A stretch of 6,906 bases of DNA, taken from the NCBI GenBank assembly GCA_913046155.1, contig CAJWRY010000077.1:1-6906 (forward strand), in the 5' to 3' direction. The stretch comes from an uncultured Candidatus Nemicrothrix sp. (GTDB taxonomy: Bacteria > Actinomycetota > Acidimicrobiia > Acidimicrobiales > UBA8592). Made by a program: the position numbers and the translations under genes. Under the pieces are notes generated by a model. It saw only the letters and a program-made list of their open reading frames with translations. It was not told the DNA's origin and made no database searches. Positions 1-5,643 of this stretch are shown here, in pieces; within the stretch, counting starts at the first letter, position 1; each line of letters begins with the position of its first letter.

Positions 1-54
1 AACACCCGAACCAACACCCGAACCAACACCCGAACCAACACCCGAACCAACACC
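1..54. repeat. 12-bp perfect tandem repeat, about 4.5 copies
   Basis: The unit AACACCCGAACC occurs four times without a mismatch at 1-48 and continues as a half unit at 49-54. The array is cut by the window edge, so the true copy number is unknown. The unit length is a multiple of three, so gain or loss of copies keeps the reading frame. The identity of the copies at every base points to recent slippage. Confidence 0.95.
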
Positions 55-70
55 TACTAACGGAGAATAG
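1..70 (+). CDS. C-terminal tail of an upstream protein with TPEP repeats (partial)
   Basis: The frame beginning at base 2 reads Thr-Pro-Glu-Pro four times, then Thr-Pro-Thr-Asn-Gly-Glu, and stops at TAG 68-70. Pro/Thr/Glu repeats of this kind are typical of flexible, low-complexity C-terminal tails or linkers, so I read this as the end of a gene that starts left of the window. The other two forward frames are also open through the repeat (Asn-Thr-Arg-Thr and His-Pro-Asn-Gln), stopping at 58-60 and 111-113. The TPEP reading is preferred for its composition, not on any homology. The protein's identity and function cannot be told from the tail. A non-coding repeat, or a gene on the other strand, remains possible. 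Confidence 0.5.
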   Translation, partial: TPEPTPEPTPEPTPEPTPTNGE

Positions 71-82
71 TTCACCACGTGA

Positions 83-100
83 GCAGGAATTCTTTCTTGC
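83..100 (+). other. Short stem-loop in the leader of the reductase gene
   Basis: GCAGGAA (83-89) pairs with TTCTTGC (94-100) around a four-base loop, giving seven base pairs of which one is G-U. It lies between the stop of the repeat-encoded tail (70) and the GTG at 116. No T-run follows it, so it is not a good intrinsic terminator. It could be chance, a weak attenuator, or a structure acting on the weak start downstream. Confidence 0.25.
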
Positions 101-115
101 AGATAGCCTTTAATT

Positions 116-1393
116 GTGACGGAAAATTACCTTTCCACTGATGTGATCATCGTTGGGGCTGGGCCTGCCGGTTGCGCTGCGGCCATTGATTTATGCCGGC
201 ATGATCTAAATGTCATAATCCTAGACAAAGCTGCTTTCCCTAGAGATAAGTGCTGTGGAGATGGGTTGACGACCGATGCTTTAAGAATTCTTGATGAACT
301 TGGTTTACGCCCAGAATCAATTACAAGTTGGAATGCTGTGACTGACGCGATCATTTACTCACCAAAAGGGGAAAGAACAGTGCTTCCCCTACCGGAAGGA
401 AAAGGTCAATTCGCAGCAATAGCTCCTAGAATTGAGCTTGATCATCAACTACTTCAGCTTGCTACATCTCGGGGAGCAAAGTTACTTAGCCCATTGGGAT
501 TTTCTAACCTTGAACAATTTGATGATTTCGTAAAAGTAGAGACAACTGATGGAACGAATATCTTGGCGAGGTATGTGATTGCAGCTGATGGGATGTGGTC
601 TAGTGTTAGGAAAGCAGTAAACAACGGGATAGAGGGATACCGAGGAGACTGGCATGCTTTTAGACAGTATTTTTCCAATACTGGCCCTAACGCTCAACAT
701 TTAACTGTTTGGTTCGAGCCAGATTTACTTCCCGGATACGTTTGGCTATTTCCACTTCCTGGCCAACGCGCAAATGTGGGTTTTGGTATCTTGCGAGACC
801 GCAATCATAAGCTTAAAGATATGGGAAGGTTATGGAAGGATATTTTGACAAGACCTCATATCAGGGAAATTTTGGGGAATGAGGCAATTGCAGTGGGCAC
901 CCATAAAGCGTGGCCTATCCCCACAAGGATGAAGAAACTCGAATCTACTAGTGGCAGAGTATTTTTCACAGGTGATGCTATAGGGGTAGCAGATCCTATG
1001 ACCGGAGAAGGGATAGCGCAAGCCCTACAATCTGGAAGATTAGCTGCCTCTGCTCTTACGAAGGCAGGACCTTATGATGCTTCTAAGGCAAGGTCGCAAT
1101 ACCGTTTATCTCTTGATAAGGCCTTATCAAGAGATCATCAATTCGCAGGCCAACTTCAATCTCTCCTGACATCACCTGTGGCGACTGAACTGGCTATCAA
1201 AGCAGCAAATATGAATCGCTGGACTAGACGCAACTTTGCTCGGTGGCTTTTTGAGGACTATCCACGAGCTTTAATATTAACTCCCGATAGGTGGAAGTTT
1301 GGAGCGCTGAGCAATGACGGCGCTTATCAAGCTAATGAGCGTAAGATATCAGCAGAAGACGCAGACTTATTACTTATTGGAGAGAGCGAATGA
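116..1393 (+). CDS. Geranylgeranyl reductase family FAD-dependent oxidoreductase (MenJ/GGR-like)
   Basis: This 425-residue flavoprotein of the geranylgeranyl reductase/FixC group probably saturates double bonds in an isoprenoid chain. Candidate substrates are the menaquinone side chain (as for mycobacterial MenJ), a polyprenyl phosphate or geranylgeranyl diphosphate. Visible motifs are the N-terminal dinucleotide fold GAGPAG (residues 14-19), the family signature PRDKCCGDGL (42-51) with its cysteines near the flavin, the AADGMWSSVRK segment (156-166), GYVWLFPLP (207-215) and the second FAD motif GDAIGVADPMTGEG (286-299). Length is normal for the family. The GTG at 116 is the only reasonable start, because an in-frame TAG lies at 104-106. 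No clear Shine-Dalgarno precedes it. Its last four bases overlap the start of the PAP2 gene. The family is secure; the substrate is inferred only from family knowledge. Confidence 0.88.
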   Translation: MTENYLSTDVIIVGAGPAGCAAAIDLCRHDLNVIILDKAAFPRDKCCGDGLTTDALRILDELGLRPESITSWNAVTDAIIYSPKGERTVLPLPEGKGQFAAIAPRIELDHQLLQLATSRGAKLLSPLGFSNLEQFDDFVKVETTDGTNILARYVIAADGMWSSVRKAVNNGIEGYRGDWHAFRQYFSNTGPNAQHLTVWFEPDLLPGYVWLFPLPGQRANVGFGILRDRNHKLKDMGRLWKDILTRPHIREILGNEAIAVGTHKAWPIPTRMKKLESTSGRVFFTGDAIGVADPMTGEGIAQALQSGRLAASALTKAGPYDASKARSQYRLSLDKALSRDHQFAGQLQSLLTSPVATELAIKAANMNRWTRRNFARWLFEDYPRALILTPDRWKFGALSNDGAYQANERKISAEDADLLLIGESE

Positions 1394-1929
1394 GTGAACC
1401 AATTAATATTTCACTCCCGCCGTCAGTTGATGACTTTGACCTGGCCGTTGATACTGGATGGGAGTACCTGCGTTCCTATGAAAATCTAAATCGCATCTTT
1501 TACACTGCTTCTGCTATTGGAGATTTTAGTGTGATTTGGCATATGCTCAATCTTGCCCGCCGGATAAATAATCCGGGTCGTAAAGGGTCAATTCTAGAAT
1601 TGTCTCTTCTACTTGGGGCAGAATCCTTGCTCGTGAACCAAGGCTTGAAAAGGCTTTTTAGGAGGAGTAGACCTGACATGGGTTCTCGAACCCACCCACA
1701 TAAAATAAGAAAACCCCAAACATCTAGTTTTCCCAGTGGTCATGCAAGTTCAGCCGTCCTTGCCGCATCAATTCTCTCTGAAGGAAGCAAACTGGGGCCA
1801 GCTTACAAAGTGTTAGCTGCTCTGGTAGCTACTTCTAGAATCCATGTGAGGGCACATCATGCCTCGGATGTGATAGCCGGAGCAGTTGTAGGCATGATTT
1901 TCACGAAATTGATCAAATCAAGGAGATAA
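1390..1929 (+). CDS. PAP2-family membrane phosphatase
   Basis: This 179-residue protein carries the complete three-part acid phosphatase signature of the PAP2 superfamily. K87-X6-R94-P95 is the first part, PSGH (115-118) the second with His118 as acid/base, and S149-R150-X5-H156-X3-D160 the third with His156 as nucleophile. Hydrophobic stretches around 68-84, 119-130, 138-148 and 160-174 suggest a small polytopic membrane protein. Such enzymes remove phosphate from lipid phosphates such as polyprenyl or prenyl (di)phosphates, phosphatidate, or decaprenylphosphoryl-phosphoribose in mycobacteria. The ATG at 1390 overlaps the upstream stop as ATGA, and GGAG at 1379-1382 sits seven bases before it, so the two genes are probably co-translated. 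The pairing suggests, but does not prove, a prenyl-lipid substrate. It ends two bases before a convergent gene. Confidence 0.88.
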   Translation: MSEPINISLPPSVDDFDLAVDTGWEYLRSYENLNRIFYTASAIGDFSVIWHMLNLARRINNPGRKGSILELSLLLGAESLLVNQGLKRLFRRSRPDMGSRTHPHKIRKPQTSSFPSGHASSAVLAASILSEGSKLGPAYKVLAALVATSRIHVRAHHASDVIAGAVVGMIFTKLIKSRR

Positions 1930-1931
1930 GG

Positions 1932-2105
1932 CTAAACAGCTGAGGCTGGATGTTTATCTACAGATTCAAATTGCATTAGCGCTAAACGAATATCAAGCAA
2001 TAGATCACTTACTTCAGCAGAAGAGACAATTTCCCTACTTTGGATTCTCTCTAGTTGTTCGTCAATTAAACCAAGGGCTTGGTCAACGCTTTGGGACATT
2101 TCCAT
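1932..2105 (-). CDS. Small hypothetical helical protein, 57 residues
   Basis: I do not recognise this protein. It is acidic, rich in Leu, Glu, Gln and Ser, and has no cysteine, glycine-rich motif or membrane segment. Residues from about 5 to 50 look strongly helical, with hydrophobics at heptad-like spacing, so a short coiled coil or helical hairpin is likely. The ATG at 2105 is chosen over an in-frame TTG at 2117 because GGAG (2112-2115) lies six bases upstream of it; the TTG would place that site inside the gene. A possible promoter lies at 2130-2157. The gene stands alone, 85 bases after the end of the F420-type oxidoreductase gene and two bases from the convergent PAP2 stop. Support is the start signal and tight packing only. 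Confidence 0.6.
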   Translation of the reverse strand: MEMSQSVDQALGLIDEQLERIQSREIVSSAEVSDLLLDIRLALMQFESVDKHPASAV

Positions 2106-2129
2106 AGTGGACTCCAATCAACTTGTATG

Positions 2130-2157
2130 AATCTAATTCAATTTTTTCGCATTTGAA
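2130..2157 (-). promoter_or_regulatory. Candidate promoter for the 57-residue protein gene
   Basis: On the - strand, TTCAAA (2152-2157) is followed after 16 bases by TAGATT (2130-2135). Each matches four of six bases of the -35 and -10 consensus. The predicted transcript would begin about 20 bases before the ATG at 2105. The rest of the 85-base gap is AT-rich, and I see no convincing terminator for the gene ending at 2191. Weak consensus evidence only. Confidence 0.25.
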
Positions 2158-2190
2158 GCGTCTTTTGCAAACCATTCTCAAAAAATGAGC

Positions 2191-3153
2191 TCACCTGGGA
2201 GCGAGGTCTTCAATTGCTTGATACGGGTCAATGCCGCCAAATGGCATTATCATCAATGCAGCAGTGGTAACTCCATTTTCTATATATTGATCAATGTGCT
2301 CACGACATTGTTTTGGAGTTCCATGAACTATTAAATCGTCAACAACACTGTCTGGCATGGCTTCAAGAGAGCCTGCACGATCACCGCTATCCCATAGTTT
2401 CCAGTGCTCTCCAAGGACGTCTGATCTTCCTAGCCATTCGTGGAACTTCCTGTAGACGGGAACGTTAAGGTAAGAAGCTATTGCCCTTTTAGCCTGCAAT
2501 CGCACCGTCTCCGAATCCTCGTTTGGGCAAACAAATATTCGTGCGACTATTTCTTTTTTTGGGCCTTGATCGTGGACTATTTTAGAAACAGTTTTAACAT
2601 CAGCTGCTGATAACCAGTTAATGATTGCACCATCCCCTTCTTGTCCTGCCAGTCGAAGCATTCCCTCCCTTAGAGCTGCAACGAGTATTGGAACTCGTTC
2701 AGTTGGAGGTGGCATTCCTAACCGAAAACCTTTTACTTGCATCGTTTCAAATTCTGCATCAACTTTTTCGCCAGTTAATGCGATTTTGAGAAATCGCACG
2801 AGGTCACGAGTCTTTTTATAAGGTTCTTGGAAAGGTATTGCGTTCCAAGATTCAACTATAACATTTGATGAAGATCCGATACCTAAGACAAAGCGTGACG
2901 GTGCAATGGCAGCCATCGTTGCAACTGATTGTGCCATCAATGCAGGACCTCTGGTGAAAGCAGGGACGATGGCAGTCCCCAGTCGTAATTCTGGAGCGTG
3001 AACAGCTCCTAAAACAAGAGGCATAAAAGCATCTGGCCCATTGGCTTCTGAGGACCAGGCCTCTTTATATCCTAACTCCACTAGTTTTCTGAAGCCTGCT
3101 TGCTGATTATCTAGTGCCAAAGGCAAAGGCACTGTCATTGCATAGTTACCCAT
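2191..3153 (-). CDS. LLM-class (luciferase-like) F420-dependent oxidoreductase
   Basis: This 320-residue protein belongs to the bacterial luciferase-like TIM-barrel superfamily, in the branch that usually uses reduced coenzyme F420 in actinomycetes. The N-terminal part has the expected strand/helix pattern (AGFRKLVELGYKEAW, residues 19-33) and RLGTAIVPAFTRGPA (57-71). The segment FVLGIGSSSNVIVESWNAI (88-106) closely follows the family pattern of LGIG, a short Ser-rich stretch, then V-E-x-W-N. PILVAALREGMLRLAG (155-170) is the conserved later strand and helix. Hydride transfer to or from an unknown substrate is expected; the substrate cannot be read from the sequence, and FMN use cannot be excluded. 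The ATG at 3153 has AGG (3161-3163) seven bases upstream, overlapping the stop codon of the dehydrogenase gene before it; an ATG at 3138 is less likely. The 8-nt gap implies one mRNA. Confidence 0.85.
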   Translation of the reverse strand: MGNYAMTVPLPLALDNQQAGFRKLVELGYKEAWSSEANGPDAFMPLVLGAVHAPELRLGTAIVPAFTRGPALMAQSVATMAAIAPSRFVLGIGSSSNVIVESWNAIPFQEPYKKTRDLVRFLKIALTGEKVDAEFETMQVKGFRLGMPPPTERVPILVAALREGMLRLAGQEGDGAIINWLSAADVKTVSKIVHDQGPKKEIVARIFVCPNEDSETVRLQAKRAIASYLNVPVYRKFHEWLGRSDVLGEHWKLWDSGDRAGSLEAMPDSVVDDLIVHGTPKQCREHIDQYIENGVTTAALMIMPFGGIDPYQAIEDLAPR

Positions 3154-3161
3154 TTTTCTGC

Positions 3162-4016
3162 CTATTCATATGTGTAGAAACCCTTTCCGGTTTTTCTTCC
3201 CAAATGCCCTGCAGTTACCATACGTTTCAGAATAGGAGGCGGTGCGTAAGTAGGCTCTTTGAATTCATCATAGAGTACCTCAGCCACTAATTGGAGAGTA
3301 TCTAGACCGATAAGATCTGATAACTCAAGAGGGCCCTGAGGATGAGCACAACCAAATTTCATACCCGCATCAATGTCTTCTTTTGATGCTTGTCCCCTAT
3401 CAAACATGTGCATTGCTTGAAGCAAATAAGGAACTAACAGGCGATTGACCACAAATCCGGCACGGTCAATAGTTCGAATTGGGTGTTTACCCATCACTTC
3501 TCGAGTGAAGGTTTCTACTTTATCTAGCGTCTCTTCGGAGGTTACCTCAGAGGCGATCAATTCAACTAAAGGTTGCACAGTCGCTGGGTTAAAAAAGTGC
3601 ATACCAAGTACTTGTGCTCCGCGATCAGTGGAGTCTGCTATCTCTCCAATAGAAATTGAAGATGTGTTTGAAGCGAGAATGCCATCTTTCTGCACAATCT
3701 CGTCGAGTGTTTTGAATACAGATGCTTTAACCGATGGGGATTCTACAACTGCCTCAATCACAAGGTCTCGGTCTGTAAGCTCATCGAAGCTTGTTGTGAA
3801 AGCTATTCTGTTTAGAAGGCCTGACCTATCTTCATCCGTCATCTTTTCTCTTGATACTGCTTTTTCTGTGCTCACCTCTAATTTTTTTTGAGCTTGTTCG
3901 GCCAGCGAAGCATCAATTTCTACAACGATGGTGTCGCATCCTGATTTTGCTGCTACTTCTGCTATTCCGGACCCCATTGTTCCGCCACCAATTACAGCTA
4001 CTTTCTTAATAGTCAT
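3162..4016 (-). CDS. hbd: 3-hydroxybutyryl-CoA / 3-hydroxyacyl-CoA dehydrogenase
   Basis: This stand-alone dehydrogenase of 284 residues, the normal length, oxidises (S)-3-hydroxyacyl-CoA to 3-ketoacyl-CoA with NAD(P), or runs in reverse. The Rossmann motif GGGTMGSG is at residues 10-17. The active-site region includes SNTSS (116-120), the catalytic His140 in HFFNP, Glu152 and Asn191 in DRAGFVVNRL. The C-terminal dimerisation domain has the typical HPQGPLELSDLIGLD (225-239) and ends in GRKTGKGFYTYE. All expected catalytic residues are present. The start is very well supported, since AAGGAG (4024-4029) lies seven bases before the ATG. It is the first gene of a unit with the F420-type oxidoreductase, so beta-oxidation-like or short-chain acyl-CoA metabolism is a fair context. 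Butyryl specificity as opposed to longer chains is not resolvable here; FadB2 and PaaH are alternative names for close relatives. Confidence 0.92.
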   Translation of the reverse strand: MTIKKVAVIGGGTMGSGIAEVAAKSGCDTIVVEIDASLAEQAQKKLEVSTEKAVSREKMTDEDRSGLLNRIAFTTSFDELTDRDLVIEAVVESPSVKASVFKTLDEIVQKDGILASNTSSISIGEIADSTDRGAQVLGMHFFNPATVQPLVELIASEVTSEETLDKVETFTREVMGKHPIRTIDRAGFVVNRLLVPYLLQAMHMFDRGQASKEDIDAGMKFGCAHPQGPLELSDLIGLDTLQLVAEVLYDEFKEPTYAPPPILKRMVTAGHLGRKTGKGFYTYE

Positions 4017-4023
4017 GAATTAT

Positions 4024-4029
4024 CTCCTT
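4024..4029 (-). promoter_or_regulatory. Strong ribosome binding site of the hydroxyacyl-CoA dehydrogenase
   Basis: AAGGAG on the - strand, seven bases before the ATG at 4016. It is one of the two strongest Shine-Dalgarno sites in the window, the other being before the SCP2 gene, and it fixes the start. Confidence 0.85.
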
Positions 4030-4104
4030 GTCCTTGGGAAGGCTACTAGGGTCTGAAGACTTATGACAAAGATAAAAGAAAAGAGGACAAGAATAGAATT
4101 GTCA
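4028..4104. promoter_or_regulatory. Divergent intergenic region with repeated GACAA/TTGTC motif
   Basis: The 93-base gap between two divergent genes holds four copies of one pentamer: TTGTC at 4028-4032, GACAA at 4065-4069, GACAA at 4086-4090 and TTGTC at 4099-4103. The last two form an inverted repeat with an eight-base centre, and TGACAA (4064-4069) also mirrors TTGTCA (4099-4104). Dyads of this sort are typical operators for dimeric repressors. The inverted repeat encloses TAGAAT (4094-4099), a five-of-six match to a -10 element for the + strand gene starting at 4110. That the site is an operator is inference. Confidence 0.35.
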
Positions 4105-4109
4105 CACCC

Positions 4110-4280
4110 ATGTTGAACAATGAAAGTATGCAAAAACAATTAACTCTCATTGAAACAGAAAATGCTGGTTGGCAATTAAGCGATACTGATAAAGAAGCCG
4201 CCAAGCGTGGCCTCGCAGCTTCAAGGAAGGCTCTTCAGGAAGGCCGAAAACGGCTCGCTGACCTTTTGAATGCGGCATAG
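4110..4280 (+). CDS. Small hypothetical basic helical protein, 50-56 residues
   Basis: An open frame of 56 codons runs from the ATG at 4110, or 50 codons from a second in-frame ATG at 4128, to TAG at 4278. The second half (DTDKEAAKRGLAASRKALQE and on) is a basic amphipathic helix rich in Ala, Lys and Arg; before it lies a short segment with a single Trp (GWQLSD). There is no membrane segment or known motif, and I assign no function. The ATG at 4110 sits ten bases after TAGAAT (4094-4099), so the transcript could have almost no leader, a common arrangement in actinomycetes. Neither ATG has a good Shine-Dalgarno. It is divergent from the dehydrogenase gene and convergent with the SCP2 gene 27 bases away. 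Clean composition and fit between neighbours support it. Confidence 0.6.
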   Translation: MLNNESMQKQLTLIETENAGWQLSDTDKEAAKRGLAASRKALQEGRKRLADLLNAA

Positions 4281-4307
4281 ATCAGCAAACTAAGCGACGT
4301 TCATCAA

Positions 4308-4685
4308 CTACAAAGTCGTTAAAGCCTGTTGCATATTTTGCCATTCTTTTGTTGATCTGATGGCGTTCATTGTGAGTAAATACTTCTCATATTCCCCATC
4401 GATTTTAAAGTTCCCTTGCATAAATGAAGCTTCCACTGACTTTTCTTGCTGCAAGATGGAGGACACTTCTTTATATGTTGTCGATATAGAACAATTTGGC
4501 GAAGGATGCTTTCCTAATTCTGCGTCGGTTATTTTTCCCTTTTGAATATCAATGTAGTACCGAACTTTTCCCTGAGGGGCACCAGATATTTCATATTGAC
4601 ATGTGACGGTTAGGTCCATTGAGGGCAATTCTGATCCCAGTTGCTTCAGGGTCTTTAACCACTCTTCAGTAAAGAGATTTCTCAT
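4308..4685 (-). CDS. SCP2 sterol-binding-domain-like lipid carrier protein
   Basis: This 125-residue protein resembles single-domain SCP2 (sterol carrier protein 2) proteins, which bind lipids or acyl-CoAs in a hydrophobic tunnel. The beta strands MDLTVTCQYEI (23-33) and KVRYYIDIQKGKITD (40-54) are followed by a Ser/Thr strand and helix (66-78). The family hallmark near the C-terminus, here SVEASFMQGNFKIDGEYEKY (83-102), corresponds to the usual A-F-M-Q-G-x-x-K-x-x-G-D. The frame continues upstream to 4760, but the ATG at 4685 is preferred. AAGGAG (4690-4695) lies four bases before it, the ATG overlaps the mca stop as TAATG, and the upstream extension would be antiparallel in content to nothing but mca coding sequence. 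Translation is therefore probably coupled to mca. The ligand is unknown; a cytoplasmic lipid-handling role is inferred. Confidence 0.78.
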   Translation of the reverse strand: MRNLFTEEWLKTLKQLGSELPSMDLTVTCQYEISGAPQGKVRYYIDIQKGKITDAELGKHPSPNCSISTTYKEVSSILQQEKSVEASFMQGNFKIDGEYEKYLLTMNAIRSTKEWQNMQQALTTL

Positions 4686-5536
4686 TATACTCCTTCGAAA
4701 AGGTCTGATTCTTGGGCTATAGGCCCTACTCTGCTGAAGGCTAAAATATAGTCGTCCCAAGGGTAAGCCTCAGCGGATTTTTCTGATGGTAGGCCAAACC
4801 AAAATGGAGAATCGGGGTCAACCTGGGTTGCATGCGCTAGAAGAGCATCTGTCCTTCGTTGAGAGAACTTTGATACATCAATTTTTGTGGTAATTCGATG
4901 GTCTTGTGATGGCCTGTCAAACCATGCTTCATTGAATGGGGATTCAATCTCCAGTTTGATAAACATATTGTGCAGTGCTTCAATACGCGCCCGACTCCAA
5001 GTTGTGTAATACAGCTTCAATGGAGTCCATGCTTCACCTAGCTCAGGAAACTTCGTTGGATCGCCTGCAGCGTCCCAAGCTGGCAGGCTGATGTCAAAAA
5101 CTTTTAGATGATCTGGATGTTGGTAGCCTTGCTGGTCGTCGGGATATGTGACTATCACATGGGGTTTTTCTTCTCTAATGATTTTGACTAGCCTCCCTAC
5201 CGCTTCATCAAGGGGAGCATTTGCAAAACAATCTGGGTTTGCATTTGCTTCGGTGTCTGGCATTCCCGAATCTCGGTACCCCAGATAATGAACACGTTCA
5301 TACCCGATGATATTGGCAGCTTCAGCCAGTTCTTCTTGCCGGACTTTTGCCAAATTTTGTTTAATTTCAGGTCTATCCATTGCAGCGTTTAAGATGTCGC
5401 CCTCTTCTCCCCCTGTACAGCAAACTAACGTAGCTGTTACGCCTGCGTCAGAGTAAAGAGCAACAGAACCAGCTCCTTTTGACGATTCGTCGTCGGGATG
5501 CGCATGAATTGTCATCATTCGGTAGTCACTTAGCAC
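4685..5536 (-). CDS. mca: Mycothiol S-conjugate amidase
   Basis: Mca is a zinc amidase that cleaves mycothiol S-conjugates of electrophiles into a mercapturic acid, which is exported, and GlcN-Ins, which is recycled. With the GTG at 5536 the protein has 283 residues. Zinc ligands are recognisable as His13 and Asp16 in HAHPDDESSKG (11-21), and His143 in the later GYQHPDH (137-143). Lys20 after the two serines, and GGEEGDILNAAMD (42-54), favour Mca over the related deacetylase MshB. The C-terminal AHATQVDPDSPF also fits Mca. The frame is open from a TTG at 5617, but that would add 27 residues with no family counterpart. The GTG gives an N-terminus (MLSDYRMM before the HAHPDD motif) of the usual Mca length; ATGs at 5518 and 5515 are possible. 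No strong Shine-Dalgarno is seen. It is followed directly by the SCP2 gene. Confidence 0.93.
   Translation of the reverse strand: MLSDYRMMTIHAHPDDESSKGAGSVALYSDAGVTATLVCCTGGEEGDILNAAMDRPEIKQNLAKVRQEELAEAANIIGYERVHYLGYRDSGMPDTEANANPDCFANAPLDEAVGRLVKIIREEKPHVIVTYPDDQQGYQHPDHLKVFDISLPAWDAAGDPTKFPELGEAWTPLKLYYTTWSRARIEALHNMFIKLEIESPFNEAWFDRPSQDHRITTKIDVSKFSQRRTDALLAHATQVDPDSPFWFGLPSEKSAEAYPWDDYILAFSRVGPIAQESDLFEGV
4690..4695 (-). promoter_or_regulatory. Ribosome binding site of the SCP2 gene inside the mca end
   Basis: AAGGAG on the - strand lies within the last codons of mca, four bases from the ATG at 4685. It decides the SCP2 start and supports coupled translation over the longer reading frame. 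Confidence 0.75.
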
Positions 5537-5643
5537 AAAGAATAACTTACACTTGTTTTGTACTGATAATCCACCTGTAGAAATGCATAAAGGCGTTTCG
5601 AGCAGTAGGGTCGGCAAGAGATTTACAGGAGATGAGGATTGGA
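5537..5643. promoter_or_regulatory. Divergent promoter region between mca and the SDR gene
   Basis: This 107-base gap must drive both flanking genes. On the + strand GATAAT (5565-5570) is a five-of-six match to a -10 element, but no good -35 lies at the right distance. On the - strand only weak candidates such as TAAGTT, close to the GTG at 5536, are visible. I see no clear operator dyad. The presence of promoters is inferred from the arrangement more than from the sequence. Confidence 0.35.
5635..5638 (+). promoter_or_regulatory. Ribosome binding site deciding the SDR start
   Basis: AGGA lies five bases before the ATG at 5644. The other upstream site, AGGAG at 5627-5631, abuts the ATG at 5632 with no spacer, which makes that earlier start unlikely. 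Confidence 0.5.

Noticed and set aside
1..54. CRISPR array
   Set aside because: The units are contiguous 12-mers without spacers, far shorter than CRISPR repeats.
2106..2117. TTG start for the 57-residue protein
   Set aside because: The GGAG ribosome site lies between this TTG and the ATG at 2105, so it can only serve the ATG.
2177..2189. Terminator after the F420-type oxidoreductase (CTCA-AAAAA-TGAG)
   Set aside because: The stem has only four base pairs and no T-run follows it on the transcribed strand.
3445..3891. 148-codon open frame on the + strand
   Set aside because: It lies wholly antisense to the hydroxyacyl-CoA dehydrogenase, whose motifs are complete; the Ser/Thr-rich product has no recognisable domain.
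4686..4760. 25-residue N-terminal extension of the SCP2 protein
   Set aside because: It falls inside the mca coding end in another frame, is basic and unlike the family, and a good ribosome site marks the ATG at 4685.
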